DNA of 64,000 nt. Origin: SIG575 sp964474295. Lineage in GTDB: Bacteria > Bacillota > Clostridia > Oscillospirales > Acutalibacteraceae. This document shows positions 8,059-16,115 of the stretch, piece by piece; the first letter of the stretch is position 1; every line of letters starts with the position of its first letter. Where the stretch lies: contig CAYYRN010000001.1 of the NCBI GenBank assembly GCA_964474295.1, forward strand, positions 45,522 through 109,521, given 5' to 3'. The position numbers were made by a program, and so were the translations under genes. Below the pieces are notes generated by a model. The model was not told where the DNA came from and did not search any database. It saw nothing but the letters and a program-made list of their open reading frames with translations.

Positions 8059-9056
8059 AATTCAAACTCATCATTTGTTATTTTAATTTTATTCTTCAAG
8101 GTGTCCGTAACTTTTACGGTGTTGTCGTCAAAAATAAACACGGCAGAAGCATCATATTCATCAAGAAGCGTAATGCTTTTTTCGTACCCCAAGCAATAGC
8201 ACGCAGTGGAAAGAGCGTCGCTCAAAATTCCCGAAGAACAAACAACCGTAACCGAAAGCAAATTGTTTTCCACGGGAAAACCTGTTTCGGTTGAAAGAAT
8301 GTGGTGGTACTTTTTGCCGCCGTATTCCGAAAAGCGTTCATAATTTCCCGAAGTTGAAACGAAGCCCTCCTCCAAGGTCAAAACAGCCATATAGTCGCTC
8401 ACGTCACCGAGCGGATTGCGAATACCTACCTTGAAAGAATCTTTTCCGTAAAGGCACAGGCTTCCTCCGACTGAAATCACAGCGGATTTCGCACCGTCGG
8501 CTTTGAGAATTTCCACTGCTTTATCGCAGGCTGCACCTTTCCCGACAAAACCCAAATCGATTAACTGATTTTCACCGATTTTCGCAATACCGTTTTTGAT
8601 TTTTACATCTTTGAGGGAAATTTCCGAAAGTGCCGATGTTATTTCCTTATCACTCGGAACTTTGAAGTTTTCTTCACCGATATTCCACAAGCGAGTCAAA
8701 CTTCCGACAGTCAAATCCACCGCGCCGCCGCTTTTTTCACAAACATCGAGAACATCGAGCAGTATTTTTTGCGTTTCCTCCGAAATATCGGATTCTTTGT
8801 TTTTGTTAAGCTGTGCGATTTCGGAATCGGCTATCCTCCACGAAATTTTGTTTTCCGTATCTTTTATTTCGCTTATTATTTTCTCGGCGGTTTTTTCGGA
8901 ATTTTTACCCGTGATTTTTTGGCTTACAACAGCACCCATTGCAAAATCGGTTGCCGAGTATTCATCATCTGACATCACATCGAAAACAACCAACACGGCG
9001 ATAACCGCAACAAAAACAGGAACAATAAAAACAGCGGGATTTAATTTTTTCTTCAA
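8043..9056 (-). CDS. apbE: FAD:protein FMN transferase
   Basis: A 337-residue ApbE-family flavin transferase with an N-terminal membrane anchor (about residues 7-27), so it acts outside the cytoplasmic membrane. GKGAACDKAVE near residue 176, VISVGGSLCLYG near 194, HHILSTETGFP near 251 and SDALSTACYCLG near 278 match the family motifs. It transfers FMN from FAD to Thr/Ser in target motifs. RnfG and RnfD in the same operon are the obvious substrates. The only start that fits the ribosome site is TTG at 9056, nine bases after GAGGTG. It is the first gene of the operon. Confidence 0.92.
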   Translation of the reverse strand: MKKKLNPAVFIVPVFVAVIAVLVVFDVMSDDEYSATDFAMGAVVSQKITGKNSEKTAEKIISEIKDTENKISWRIADSEIAQLNKNKESDISEETQKILLDVLDVCEKSGGAVDLTVGSLTRLWNIGEENFKVPSDKEITSALSEISLKDVKIKNGIAKIGENQLIDLGFVGKGAACDKAVEILKADGAKSAVISVGGSLCLYGKDSFKVGIRNPLGDVSDYMAVLTLEEGFVSTSGNYERFSEYGGKKYHHILSTETGFPVENNLLSVTVVCSSGILSDALSTACYCLGYEKSITLLDEYDASAVFIFDDNTVKVTDTLKNKIKITNDEFELWNES

Positions 9057-9098
9057 TTTTTACCGCACCTCTTTGAGCTTCGTTCACATTTACATTTT

Positions 9099-9127
9099 AT
9101 TTTACAATATTCTCGATTTTATTTCAA
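9099..9127 (-). promoter_or_regulatory. Sigma-A promoter of the apbE-rnf operon
   Basis: On the minus strand TTGAAA (9127-9122) and TAAAAT (9104-9099) are separated by exactly 17 bases, about 40 bases before the apbE ribosome site. Confidence 0.6.
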
Positions 9128-9208
9128 TGGTTTTTTCACTAATTAAAGTTTTAACAATCTTATAAAAAGGAAATTGTGCGGAATAATATAATGAAAGGAG
9201 TGCCGACG

Positions 9209-9652
9209 ATGGAAAAAAGCACATCTGATAACATCGAATTTTTAAACAAAATTTATCAAAACGCAAAAATGGGTTCAAACTCAATAACCTACGTTTCGGA
9301 AAAAACAGAGGACAAAAATCTTCTCAGCCAGCTCCAAACACAGCTCGGTGAATATAACGAAATAGTATCCGAAGCTTCAAAGCTGCTTATTAAAAACAAC
9401 AGCTTTCCCAAAGACAAAGGAGCTTTGGCTCAGGCGGGGCTTTGGTCAAGCGTTCAAATGAACACAATGCTCGACAAAACAAGCAGCCACATTGCCGAAA
9501 TGATGATGCAGGGCAGCTCGATGGGAATTATCGATATGTCCAAAGCACTCAAGACGTATAACGGTGCGGAAAAATCAACTTTTGACCTCGGAGAAAAGCT
9601 AATCGAAACGGAAGAAAACAATTTCCGTCAAATGAAAAAGTTTTTGCAATAG
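9209..9652 (+). CDS. Small all-helical protein, ferritin-like four-helix-bundle type
   Basis: I do not recognise this 147-residue protein by name. It is entirely helical in appearance, with amphipathic stretches at about residues 5-35, 38-60, 75-105 and 115-147, which is the pattern of ferritin-like/DUF2383-type bundles. No His/Glu metal-ligand set is obvious. There is no signal peptide or membrane segment. An AAAGGAG site eight bases before ATG 9209 decides the start over an in-frame upstream candidate. It is monocistronic, divergent from apbE and ended by the palindrome at 9684-9722. Function unknown. A spore- or stress-related bundle protein is one possibility. Confidence 0.7.
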   Translation: MEKSTSDNIEFLNKIYQNAKMGSNSITYVSEKTEDKNLLSQLQTQLGEYNEIVSEASKLLIKNNSFPKDKGALAQAGLWSSVQMNTMLDKTSSHIAEMMMQGSSMGIIDMSKALKTYNGAEKSTFDLGEKLIETEENNFRQMKKFLQ

Positions 9653-9683
9653 AAAAAAGCCGTACTTTTCTCCGCCGGCAAGA

Positions 9684-9722
9684 AACGGAGCTGTAAAAAA
9701 CAAGCGTTTTTACAGCTCCGTT
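9684..9722. terminator. Bidirectional hairpin terminator, copy 1 of a repeated palindrome
   Basis: A perfect 16-bp stem with core GAGCTGTAAAAA / TTTTTACAGCTC and a 7-base loop between two convergent genes. The A and T runs at the inner stem make it work in either direction. The same core recurs at 31056-31091 and 49059-49088. Confidence 0.8.
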
Positions 9723-9750
9723 AAAATATTCGGTGAACTTCAATTAACTT

Positions 9751-10737
9751 TTATACATACCAAAGCCAGCCGAAAAGAACGATAATTATAATCATTTGAA
9801 GAGTGGAATAAGTAACCTTTACATCAAAGGTTTTTGTGAATTTTCCGTCCTTTGAAGTCACTTTAACAGTAGCTTCGCCCTTTGCGGCACCGTAAATGTT
9901 GCCCTCATCATCAACAGTTACCACCGATTCGTCCGAGGATTCCCAAATAAGCTTGTAATCCTTGATGATTGTGGAATTTAACTGCTCTTTGAGGTCTGCC
10001 TTTGCTTTGAAATTAATTTCAATTGCTCCGTTATCGGCAACTTCTTCTTTTTTCGGAACGGTGCCTGTAAATTTAAGGGTTTGACCTACGGGAACATAGC
10101 CGTCGCTTGTCGTTTTTATTTTTTCCGTTTTGCTTCTTCCGCAGAAAAATCTGCCGCCCGCATAGCTGCTTGTCTTTTGGAAATCGCTGCTGATAAAGAT
10201 AAGTCCGTTAATATCGGAAATATCCTTTTTGGCTTTGAGAACGAAAGATACAATCGTTTCCTCTGCCGAAAGCTTAATTGCCTTGCCGTTATTCAAGGTG
10301 GTGTTTGCCGCCCACGAAGCAAAAGCTATTTTGTATTTATCCATAACCGATTTCTGTGACCAATACTCGGAGTTGCTGTTGCCGTTTGTGTAAAACGTTG
10401 CGGGTGACTTCCAGTTTCCGTTTGTTTGGTAAGCACTTGCAAGCTGACCTTGGAAGGTAAGGAACGATTTCAAGCTTGTTGTGCTTGTGTTTTGAACGGC
10501 AAACGCATCGCCGTCATAAATTACGGGAACTTCCATTGCGTAAATGTAATAGTTGGTTTTAAGATTAACACTGACTGTCACGTTTTCGCCCGACTTAACG
10601 GAAGCTTTATCTGTCTTGATGCTGAATGTTGCCGTGTAGCTCGATTCGGAAGCCGCAGAAGAGGAAACGCTTACCGTTGCAAAAATTGTGAGCAGAACCA
10701 AAGCTACCGAAATAATTTTGCATAAATTTCTTTTCAT
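9751..10737 (-). CDS. Cohesin-like surface protein with Big2 domain and C-terminal membrane anchor
   Basis: A 328-residue protein: signal peptide (1-30, ending SSSAAS), cohesin-like beta module (about 35-225), bacterial Ig-like group 2 domain (about 235-310, with WESSDESVVTVDDEGNIYG), and a final hydrophobic run (IIIIVLFGWLWYV) that could anchor it. The module has the hallmarks shared with 10758-11864 and 41148-42827: VTVSVNLKTNYYI, PVIYD, GNWKSP, EYWS and YKIAFASW. It resembles cohesin-type carbohydrate/dockerin-binding folds, but binding is unproven. No LPXTG-type signal follows. It lies 20 bases after a paralogue and likely forms an operon with it. Confidence 0.75.
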   Translation of the reverse strand: MKRNLCKIISVALVLLTIFATVSVSSSAASESSYTATFSIKTDKASVKSGENVTVSVNLKTNYYIYAMEVPVIYDGDAFAVQNTSTTSLKSFLTFQGQLASAYQTNGNWKSPATFYTNGNSNSEYWSQKSVMDKYKIAFASWAANTTLNNGKAIKLSAEETIVSFVLKAKKDISDINGLIFISSDFQKTSSYAGGRFFCGRSKTEKIKTTSDGYVPVGQTLKFTGTVPKKEEVADNGAIEINFKAKADLKEQLNSTIIKDYKLIWESSDESVVTVDDEGNIYGAAKGEATVKVTSKDGKFTKTFDVKVTYSTLQMIIIIVLFGWLWYV

Positions 10738-10757
10738 TGTTTTAACACCTCTGTAAT

Positions 10758-11864
10758 TTATTTTATTTGTGAAATTTCCGTGTCACCGTTTACGGTGCTT
10801 GCCAAAAGGGCATAGTCAAAGCTGTCAACTGCTTCATCGGGAAAAACATCCGCCGCAACACTTTGAACCCCGTCAATTTCTATATCGCCGTTTACGACAG
10901 CACTGACAACCGCAAGGTCAAAGCTGTCTATGTTGCCGTCACCGTTGATGTCCCCGAAAATTACAACATAATATGTTTCAACTGTCTTTCCGTTGTACAC
11001 ACATTCAACCTTAGTGCCTGTACCGAAAGTATCTTCAAGATAAGTGTATTTCAGAGTGTAACCCTTGACCTCAACAAACTTATCAAGACCTTCGGCACCC
11101 TCGGTTAAGCCGTAAATCAGTCCGTTTTCCTTATCGATGACCGTATTTTTTCCGTCTGCCGGAAGTATACTCGGTTTTTCTTCGGACGGGTTCAGTCCCG
11201 AAAACAATATCGTTTGACCTACCGGAACCATATTGTTCAGCGAAAATTCTTTTTGCGTACATCTTCCCGCAAATAAAATTCCCTGCTGTGACGAGGAGGT
11301 TTTTTGAAAATCTTTGCTGATAAAAATAAGTCCCGACATATCTTCAATATCTTTGTTCGCTTTGAGAACAAATTTTACAACCGTTTCTTCTTTTTCAAGC
11401 ATAACCATTTCGGAAGAAATCGATGTATCTGCCGACCAAGAGGCAAAAGCGATTTTATATTTTGCCATTACCTCTGCCTGCGACCAATATTCCGTGTTGG
11501 AGTTGCGTTTTTTGTAAAAGGTTTCGGGGGATTTCCACGTTCCGTTTGTAAAATAATTTTCAGCCATTTTACCCGTGAATGTCAAAAAACTGCTGACAGA
11601 ATCGGATGTATTCTGCAAAGTGAACGCATCGCAGTCATAAATCACGGGAAGCGACATTGAGCAGATATAATAATTTGTTTTTAAATTTACGCTTACGGTT
11701 ACATCCTCATTCTTTCGGACGCTTTGCTTATCCGTGCGGATTACAAATTCAGCCACATAGTCCGATTCGTCTGCCGCATTTACGGGCAGCGTGAAAGCAC
11801 CCGTCAGCAATGCCGCAACCGTCAAAAAACAACATATCCGCAATAAGTAATTCTTTGTTTTCAT
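10758..11864 (-). CDS. Secreted protein with cohesin-like module and C-terminal dockerin
   Basis: A 368-residue protein: signal peptide (1-30), cohesin-like module (about 35-225; VTVSVNLKTNYYI, PVIYDCDAF, TWKSPETFY, EYWSQ, KYKIAFASW), a short linker domain (about 240-300), then a dockerin at 300-365 with two calcium loops, FGDINGDGNIDSFDLAVVS and DVFPDEAVDSFDYALL. The second loop is degenerate (missing some Asp/Asn). Carrying both a putative receptor module and a dockerin on one chain is the arrangement of an adaptor scaffoldin. That role is inference. Neighbouring paralogue 9751-10737 has Big2 and a membrane tail in place of the dockerin. Confidence 0.78.
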   Translation of the reverse strand: MKTKNYLLRICCFLTVAALLTGAFTLPVNAADESDYVAEFVIRTDKQSVRKNEDVTVSVNLKTNYYICSMSLPVIYDCDAFTLQNTSDSVSSFLTFTGKMAENYFTNGTWKSPETFYKKRNSNTEYWSQAEVMAKYKIAFASWSADTSISSEMVMLEKEETVVKFVLKANKDIEDMSGLIFISKDFQKTSSSQQGILFAGRCTQKEFSLNNMVPVGQTILFSGLNPSEEKPSILPADGKNTVIDKENGLIYGLTEGAEGLDKFVEVKGYTLKYTYLEDTFGTGTKVECVYNGKTVETYYVVIFGDINGDGNIDSFDLAVVSAVVNGDIEIDGVQSVAADVFPDEAVDSFDYALLASTVNGDTEISQIK

Positions 11865-11870
11865 AACCGT

Positions 11871-13895
11871 TTACGATGCTTTCTTTTGTCCTACCTCTGC
11901 CGCGATTTCACTCAAAGCGCCCACAACCGTGGAGGCTGTGTTCTTTCCGAGAGAAATAAGCTCATGGTAGCTGATGAGCGAATAGTCATTATCGGGAACG
12001 CCGTAACCCAAAGCATCGTTGCAAAGTCCGAATGCCGTAAGCTCCTCATCACCGAAAATTTCCGTCAGCGGAGCATACTTGAAATCCTGACAGGAGAAAG
12101 AGCCCTCCGCCGTAAGCGAACCGCCGCCGTAAACCAAGTCGGTAACGTATTCGCCGGGGAGCATAACGGCTTTCATTATTTTTCCGAACTCGACATATCC
12201 GACCTCGGTTACGATATCGTAGCCGCCGTCTTTTGTTTTCATTATGCTGTAATTGACAAGGTTAAGTCTTCCCGCAAGCTTCATAACGGGGTTCGTTACG
12301 GGAATACGTATTTCTTTGATTCTTACGTTGAGAATCGGGTCAACGTCGATTTCTTCAACCGCCGTCCAGCCTTCATACCAAATTGTATAATTTTCCGAGC
12401 CGTATTTGGCTATTTCTTCGTCAATTACGGATTTGCCCGAAATCGCGTCTTCGGCAACTATTTGTTCCTCCGTTTTGTTAAGAGCCAAAAGTATTCTGCC
12501 TATTTCCGTGCCGTAGCGGATAGATTCTTCGTAGCGATGTACCGTCGGCACACCGTCACCGGTAAGACCTCTTGCCATATAAATTCCGGCAATGGCACCG
12601 TTGATGAAATAAAAATTATATCCGCTTCCGCCCTCGTTGACATCAAGGGAATCGTTTGAATATGAGTTGAGATATTTTTCTATATAGTAAATATACTCTC
12701 CGCAGAGTTCACGTCCCGTACCTTTGCCGTCAGATGTCGGAAGTCCGGCAACTTCGGGATGTGCCGCCATATTTGCGATAATCGTGGGTGTTTCGTCTTT
12801 GTCGGCGGGGGTAAACACAAGACGTGTGATGTTTGTATCAAGGGATGTTGCGGAATCACGGTTTTTGTTGTTGAAATAACCTTTTCCGATATCCTTTTTG
12901 GAATATGTGAGAGTTCCCTCTTTCATATCGTCAAGTGCCTTGCCCATAGCTTCCGCCGAGGTTTTTATAAGGAAATTCATATAATCCTCATCGACGCCCT
13001 TTTGCATAGTGCCTATACCTGTCCAGCCTTTAAGCAGGTTGCCCGCAAGCTTCGGGAAAAGATTTGTCCAAAGACCTTGCGTGTCAATGCCGCTGTGTGA
13101 GTGTGTTGCGGCAACGTTAACGCTTGCAAGCTTAATTCCTTTTTTCTCGGCAATTTCGGAAATTCCCGCACGGATTTTTCTTATATGTGCGTTTGAAACA
13201 CCGATTGAGTCGATTGTGGCAAAAATAGAAACACCTCTGCCGGAAGAATCATCAAGTGCCACGATTCTGACCTTCATATCGTCTATCACGGCTTCCACAT
13301 TGTTTGAAAAGCCGTTGTTGATATCTATAAAGCCGCCGAGGTAGTAATCCTTCGTCTGCCAATCGGAGGGAACAAGGCTTGCGTTTGCGTAGCCGAGCTG
13401 CCATTTTGCGCCGTTTGAAGCCTCATCAAGGAACTCTTTTGTTCCGCTGTAAAAATTTTCGCTCTTATATTTTCCCTCTTCAATGAAAAAATCCGGGTCG
13501 GGAACGGTATCGGCAAGTGCATTTAAAATTTTTGTCGCCAAACACTCCAAATATTCAAGTGCGACATATTTAAGCTGTGCCGAGGTTTTCACATTAAGAA
13601 GCGTATCTTTCATACCGCTCAGAGAAAGAATATCGTAATTTTTGCCGCCGATTGTCACAATCCATTGGTTTTCGGGCTGTGAGTGACGCTCATTATAGCC
13701 TTTTACATATTCTTCAATGAGCTTTTTAACACTCGAAAGCGTGGATTCGTCAGTGTTGATGACGTCATCGACAATATCGGTGACGGAAGACTTGTTTTCC
13801 GTTTCGTCTGCCGCAAAAACGAAAGTGAAGGTTGAAGAAACCATCAGCACCGCAAGAACGACGGAAACAACTTTAAGCAATTTTTTACTCATCAT
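11871..13895 (-). CDS. Secreted neutral/alkaline ceramidase-like hydrolase
   Basis: A 674-residue protein whose start is taken at the ATG pair 13895/13892, which follows GAGGTG, not the upstream in-frame ATG. A signal peptide (about 1-30, ending TFVFAA) is followed by a long N-terminal region, then the domain typical of neutral/alkaline non-lysosomal ceramidases. ASVNVAATHSHSGIDTQG near residue 265 holds the zinc-binding THSHSG motif, and ANMAAHPEVAGLP near 378 gives a further His. Family enzymes cleave the amide of N-acyl-sphingosines. Whether this one uses ceramide or another amide/ester is open. It lies seven bases upstream of the cohesin-like/dockerin gene, which suggests co-expression with surface proteins. 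Confidence 0.78.
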   Translation of the reverse strand: MMSKKLLKVVSVVLAVLMVSSTFTFVFAADETENKSSVTDIVDDVINTDESTLSSVKKLIEEYVKGYNERHSQPENQWIVTIGGKNYDILSLSGMKDTLLNVKTSAQLKYVALEYLECLATKILNALADTVPDPDFFIEEGKYKSENFYSGTKEFLDEASNGAKWQLGYANASLVPSDWQTKDYYLGGFIDINNGFSNNVEAVIDDMKVRIVALDDSSGRGVSIFATIDSIGVSNAHIRKIRAGISEIAEKKGIKLASVNVAATHSHSGIDTQGLWTNLFPKLAGNLLKGWTGIGTMQKGVDEDYMNFLIKTSAEAMGKALDDMKEGTLTYSKKDIGKGYFNNKNRDSATSLDTNITRLVFTPADKDETPTIIANMAAHPEVAGLPTSDGKGTGRELCGEYIYYIEKYLNSYSNDSLDVNEGGSGYNFYFINGAIAGIYMARGLTGDGVPTVHRYEESIRYGTEIGRILLALNKTEEQIVAEDAISGKSVIDEEIAKYGSENYTIWYEGWTAVEEIDVDPILNVRIKEIRIPVTNPVMKLAGRLNLVNYSIMKTKDGGYDIVTEVGYVEFGKIMKAVMLPGEYVTDLVYGGGSLTAEGSFSCQDFKYAPLTEIFGDEELTAFGLCNDALGYGVPDNDYSLISYHELISLGKNTASTVVGALSEIAAEVGQKKAS

Positions 13896-13968
13896 TGAAA
13901 CACCTCTTTTAATAATCTTTATCTTACTGAAATAATAACACACACCGTTCCTTTTTTCAATAAAAAAT

Positions 13969-15291
13969 TCATCTTCTTTTTCGTTTTACTTTATTTTTGT
14001 TTATATAAATCGTAAAGCACACATATCCTGCCGCAAGAAGCACTATAAGGAAAAAGATTATTTTTCCCACAACACTGTTCCAAGCCGCTTTTATCGCACC
14101 GCCGAACGTAAGAATCAAGCTTCTGCTTACATTTTTGGAGGCAACAAGGTCAACAGTTGCAATTTCTTTTCCGGCATAATAAACAGTTGCGCTTCCGAGC
14201 TTTTCTCCTTTTTTTACGGGAGCTTTTACCGTTTCGGGTGTGTCGGTATCCGGCTGAATATAAATGCTCGAAGAATCGAGATCCGACGGTACAAGTGCAG
14301 CCACGTCCTCGGACGGTACAAGCTCAAGCGTTTGTGCCGCCCACGAATATTTAACATCGATGACGGTAATTATTTCCCCTTCTTCCGCAACAACTTTATA
14401 TTTTATGTTCGAGAAAGTCCACTCAATCATTTTTTTACATTCTATAAAAGCTATGTTTTCGGGTGTTTCACCGGCGACCGCATCTTTTGAATCGGCACCC
14501 ATAATTATGGCAAGGTAGTTGTAACCGTTCTTGCTTGCTTTTGTGATTATGCAGCGTCCGGCATCGTCCGTGGTACCGGTTTTAATTCCCGTAACGTATG
14601 AAAGGTAGCAATCGGTATAGTTTGAGTTCATCATAAAGTTGGTTGCGGGAAGTATTCTTTCCTCGTTCATATTTGTTTTGGGCAATGTATAGCTTGTTTG
14701 ACCGACTATTTTTTCAAATGTCGGATTTTTCATTGCCTCCTTGCAAATCAAATACAAATCGTGCGCCGTTGTGTAATGCCCCTCCTGATCAAGTCCGTGA
14801 ACGTTGACGTAATTTGTATCCTTGCAGCCGAGGTCTTTCGCCTTTTTGTTCATCATTTCAAGGAAGTTCGGCACAGAACCGCCGACATATTCCGCAATCG
14901 CAATTGCCGCTTCGTTTGCGCTTTTTACCAAAAGGCAGTTGAGCAAATCATACATCGTAACCTTTTCGCCGGGAACAAGCCCCGCCGTTGAGGAATCGGT
15001 TCCGACAAGCGAATCGATGGCATACTGCGACACTGTAACGGGTACTGTTAAATCCTCACAGTTTTCAAGTGCCACAAGAGCCGTCATTATTTTTGTAAGA
15101 CTTGCCGGTGCGGTGCGTTTGTTATAATTTTTGTTAAACACTTCTTCATCATTATCCATACATATCATACAGGCGATATCCGCACGGATATTAAGCTGGT
15201 CATTATACTCCGCAAAACAGGTCAGCGGAGTTAACGAAGAAACGAAAATTATTAAAGTTAATAAAAAAATTACTGTTTTTTTCATAGACAA
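13969..15291 (-). CDS. D-alanyl-D-alanine carboxypeptidase, peptidase family S11
   Basis: A 440-residue penicillin-binding protein of the DacA/DacF type. It has a signal peptide (1-28), then the three active-site motifs: SLTK (in APASLTKIMTAL, near residue 65), SAN (KSANEAAIAIAEY near 129) and KTG (IKTGTTDDAGRC near 242). The region after about 290 is the beta-rich C-terminal domain of the family, and a membrane helix near 412-432 with a basic tail anchors it. It trims the terminal D-Ala of peptidoglycan pentapeptides outside the cell. It is monocistronic with its own promoter. The tail anchor is a true helix, where Bacillus DacA has an amphipathic one. Confidence 0.92.
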   Translation of the reverse strand: MSMKKTVIFLLTLIIFVSSLTPLTCFAEYNDQLNIRADIACMICMDNDEEVFNKNYNKRTAPASLTKIMTALVALENCEDLTVPVTVSQYAIDSLVGTDSSTAGLVPGEKVTMYDLLNCLLVKSANEAAIAIAEYVGGSVPNFLEMMNKKAKDLGCKDTNYVNVHGLDQEGHYTTAHDLYLICKEAMKNPTFEKIVGQTSYTLPKTNMNEERILPATNFMMNSNYTDCYLSYVTGIKTGTTDDAGRCIITKASKNGYNYLAIIMGADSKDAVAGETPENIAFIECKKMIEWTFSNIKYKVVAEEGEIITVIDVKYSWAAQTLELVPSEDVAALVPSDLDSSSIYIQPDTDTPETVKAPVKKGEKLGSATVYYAGKEIATVDLVASKNVSRSLILTFGGAIKAAWNSVVGKIIFFLIVLLAAGYVCFTIYINKNKVKRKRR

Positions 15292-15320
15292 TTCACCCGT
15301 ATTGTTGTATAATATACATT

Positions 15321-15349
15321 ATTATATATTAAAAACACGTTTATATCAA
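15321..15349 (-). promoter_or_regulatory. Sigma-A promoter of the D,D-carboxypeptidase gene
   Basis: On the minus strand TTGATA (15349-15344) and TATAAT (15326-15321) have a 17-base spacer. The ATG follows about 30 bases later. Confidence 0.65.
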
Positions 15350-15388
15350 GTGATTTTAAATTAAAATAAATGAAAAGGAGGATGGGGC

Positions 15389-16102
15389 TTGCTTTATGTA
15401 ACGGGAGACACTCACGGCAATATCGACCGTTTTTCCGCAAAAGAACTTAAACGGCTCAAAAAAGGCGACACCCTTTTTGTTTGCGGCGATTTCGGTTTTA
15501 TTTGGGATAACAGCATCAGGGAAAAAAGAAACCTGAAAAAATTATCCTCTAAAAAATATACAATTTGTTTTATCGACGGAACTCACGAAAATTTCGACCT
15601 GCTTAAAAATTACAAGCTGGGAACGTACAAAGGCGGTCTTGCAAGAAAAATCAGCGATAACATATACTATCTTCAGCGAGGGCAGATTTACGACTTTGAA
15701 GGAAAAAGTATTTTTGTTATGGGTGGGGGCGAAAGTCCCGACATTGATTTAAGATATGAAAAAGATACCTGGTCAAGTGACGAAACACCGATAAGGCAAG
15801 AGCTTATTGACGGTGCAAAAAGGCTTCAGGAAAGGGATTTCCGTGTTGACTTTATTTTATCGCACGAACCGCCTGCAAAAATAAAAGGTCTTTTGCTTTT
15901 GCAGGATACCGAATCGGCTCGTATAACGGGACTTAACACTTATCTTGAAGAACTGAGCCAATCGTGTGAATTTCGCTGCTGGTTCTTCGGCAGCATGCAT
16001 ATTGACAAGTACATTTCTTCCAACCATATCGGTGTTTACCGAAAGGTTATTAATATGCTGACGGAAGACTCGATAACAGGCGACATCATTCAAACAGTAT
16101 AA
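15389..16102 (+). CDS. Metallophosphoesterase (calcineurin-like)
   Basis: A 237-residue cytoplasmic phosphoesterase. GDTHGN at residues 6-11, GDFGFIWD near 32, a GTHEN motif near 59 (in place of GNH[ED]) and SHEPP near 157 are the metal-binding blocks of the calcineurin-like fold. The C-terminal HID near 207 could supply the last His. The start is TTG at 15389: AAAGGAGG lies six bases upstream, while the nearby ATG at 15382 is out of frame. Thirteen bases separate its stop from glyQS, so the two form an operon. The substrate is unknown. Confidence 0.85.
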   Translation: MLYVTGDTHGNIDRFSAKELKRLKKGDTLFVCGDFGFIWDNSIREKRNLKKLSSKKYTICFIDGTHENFDLLKNYKLGTYKGGLARKISDNIYYLQRGQIYDFEGKSIFVMGGGESPDIDLRYEKDTWSSDETPIRQELIDGAKRLQERDFRVDFILSHEPPAKIKGLLLLQDTESARITGLNTYLEELSQSCEFRCWFFGSMHIDKYISSNHIGVYRKVINMLTEDSITGDIIQTV

Positions 16103-16115
16103 AGGAGTTATAAAA

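Noticed and set aside
9751..10737. LPXTG-type sortase substrate for the sortase at 24218
   Set aside because: The hydrophobic C-terminus has no sorting pentapeptide before it and no basic tail after it.
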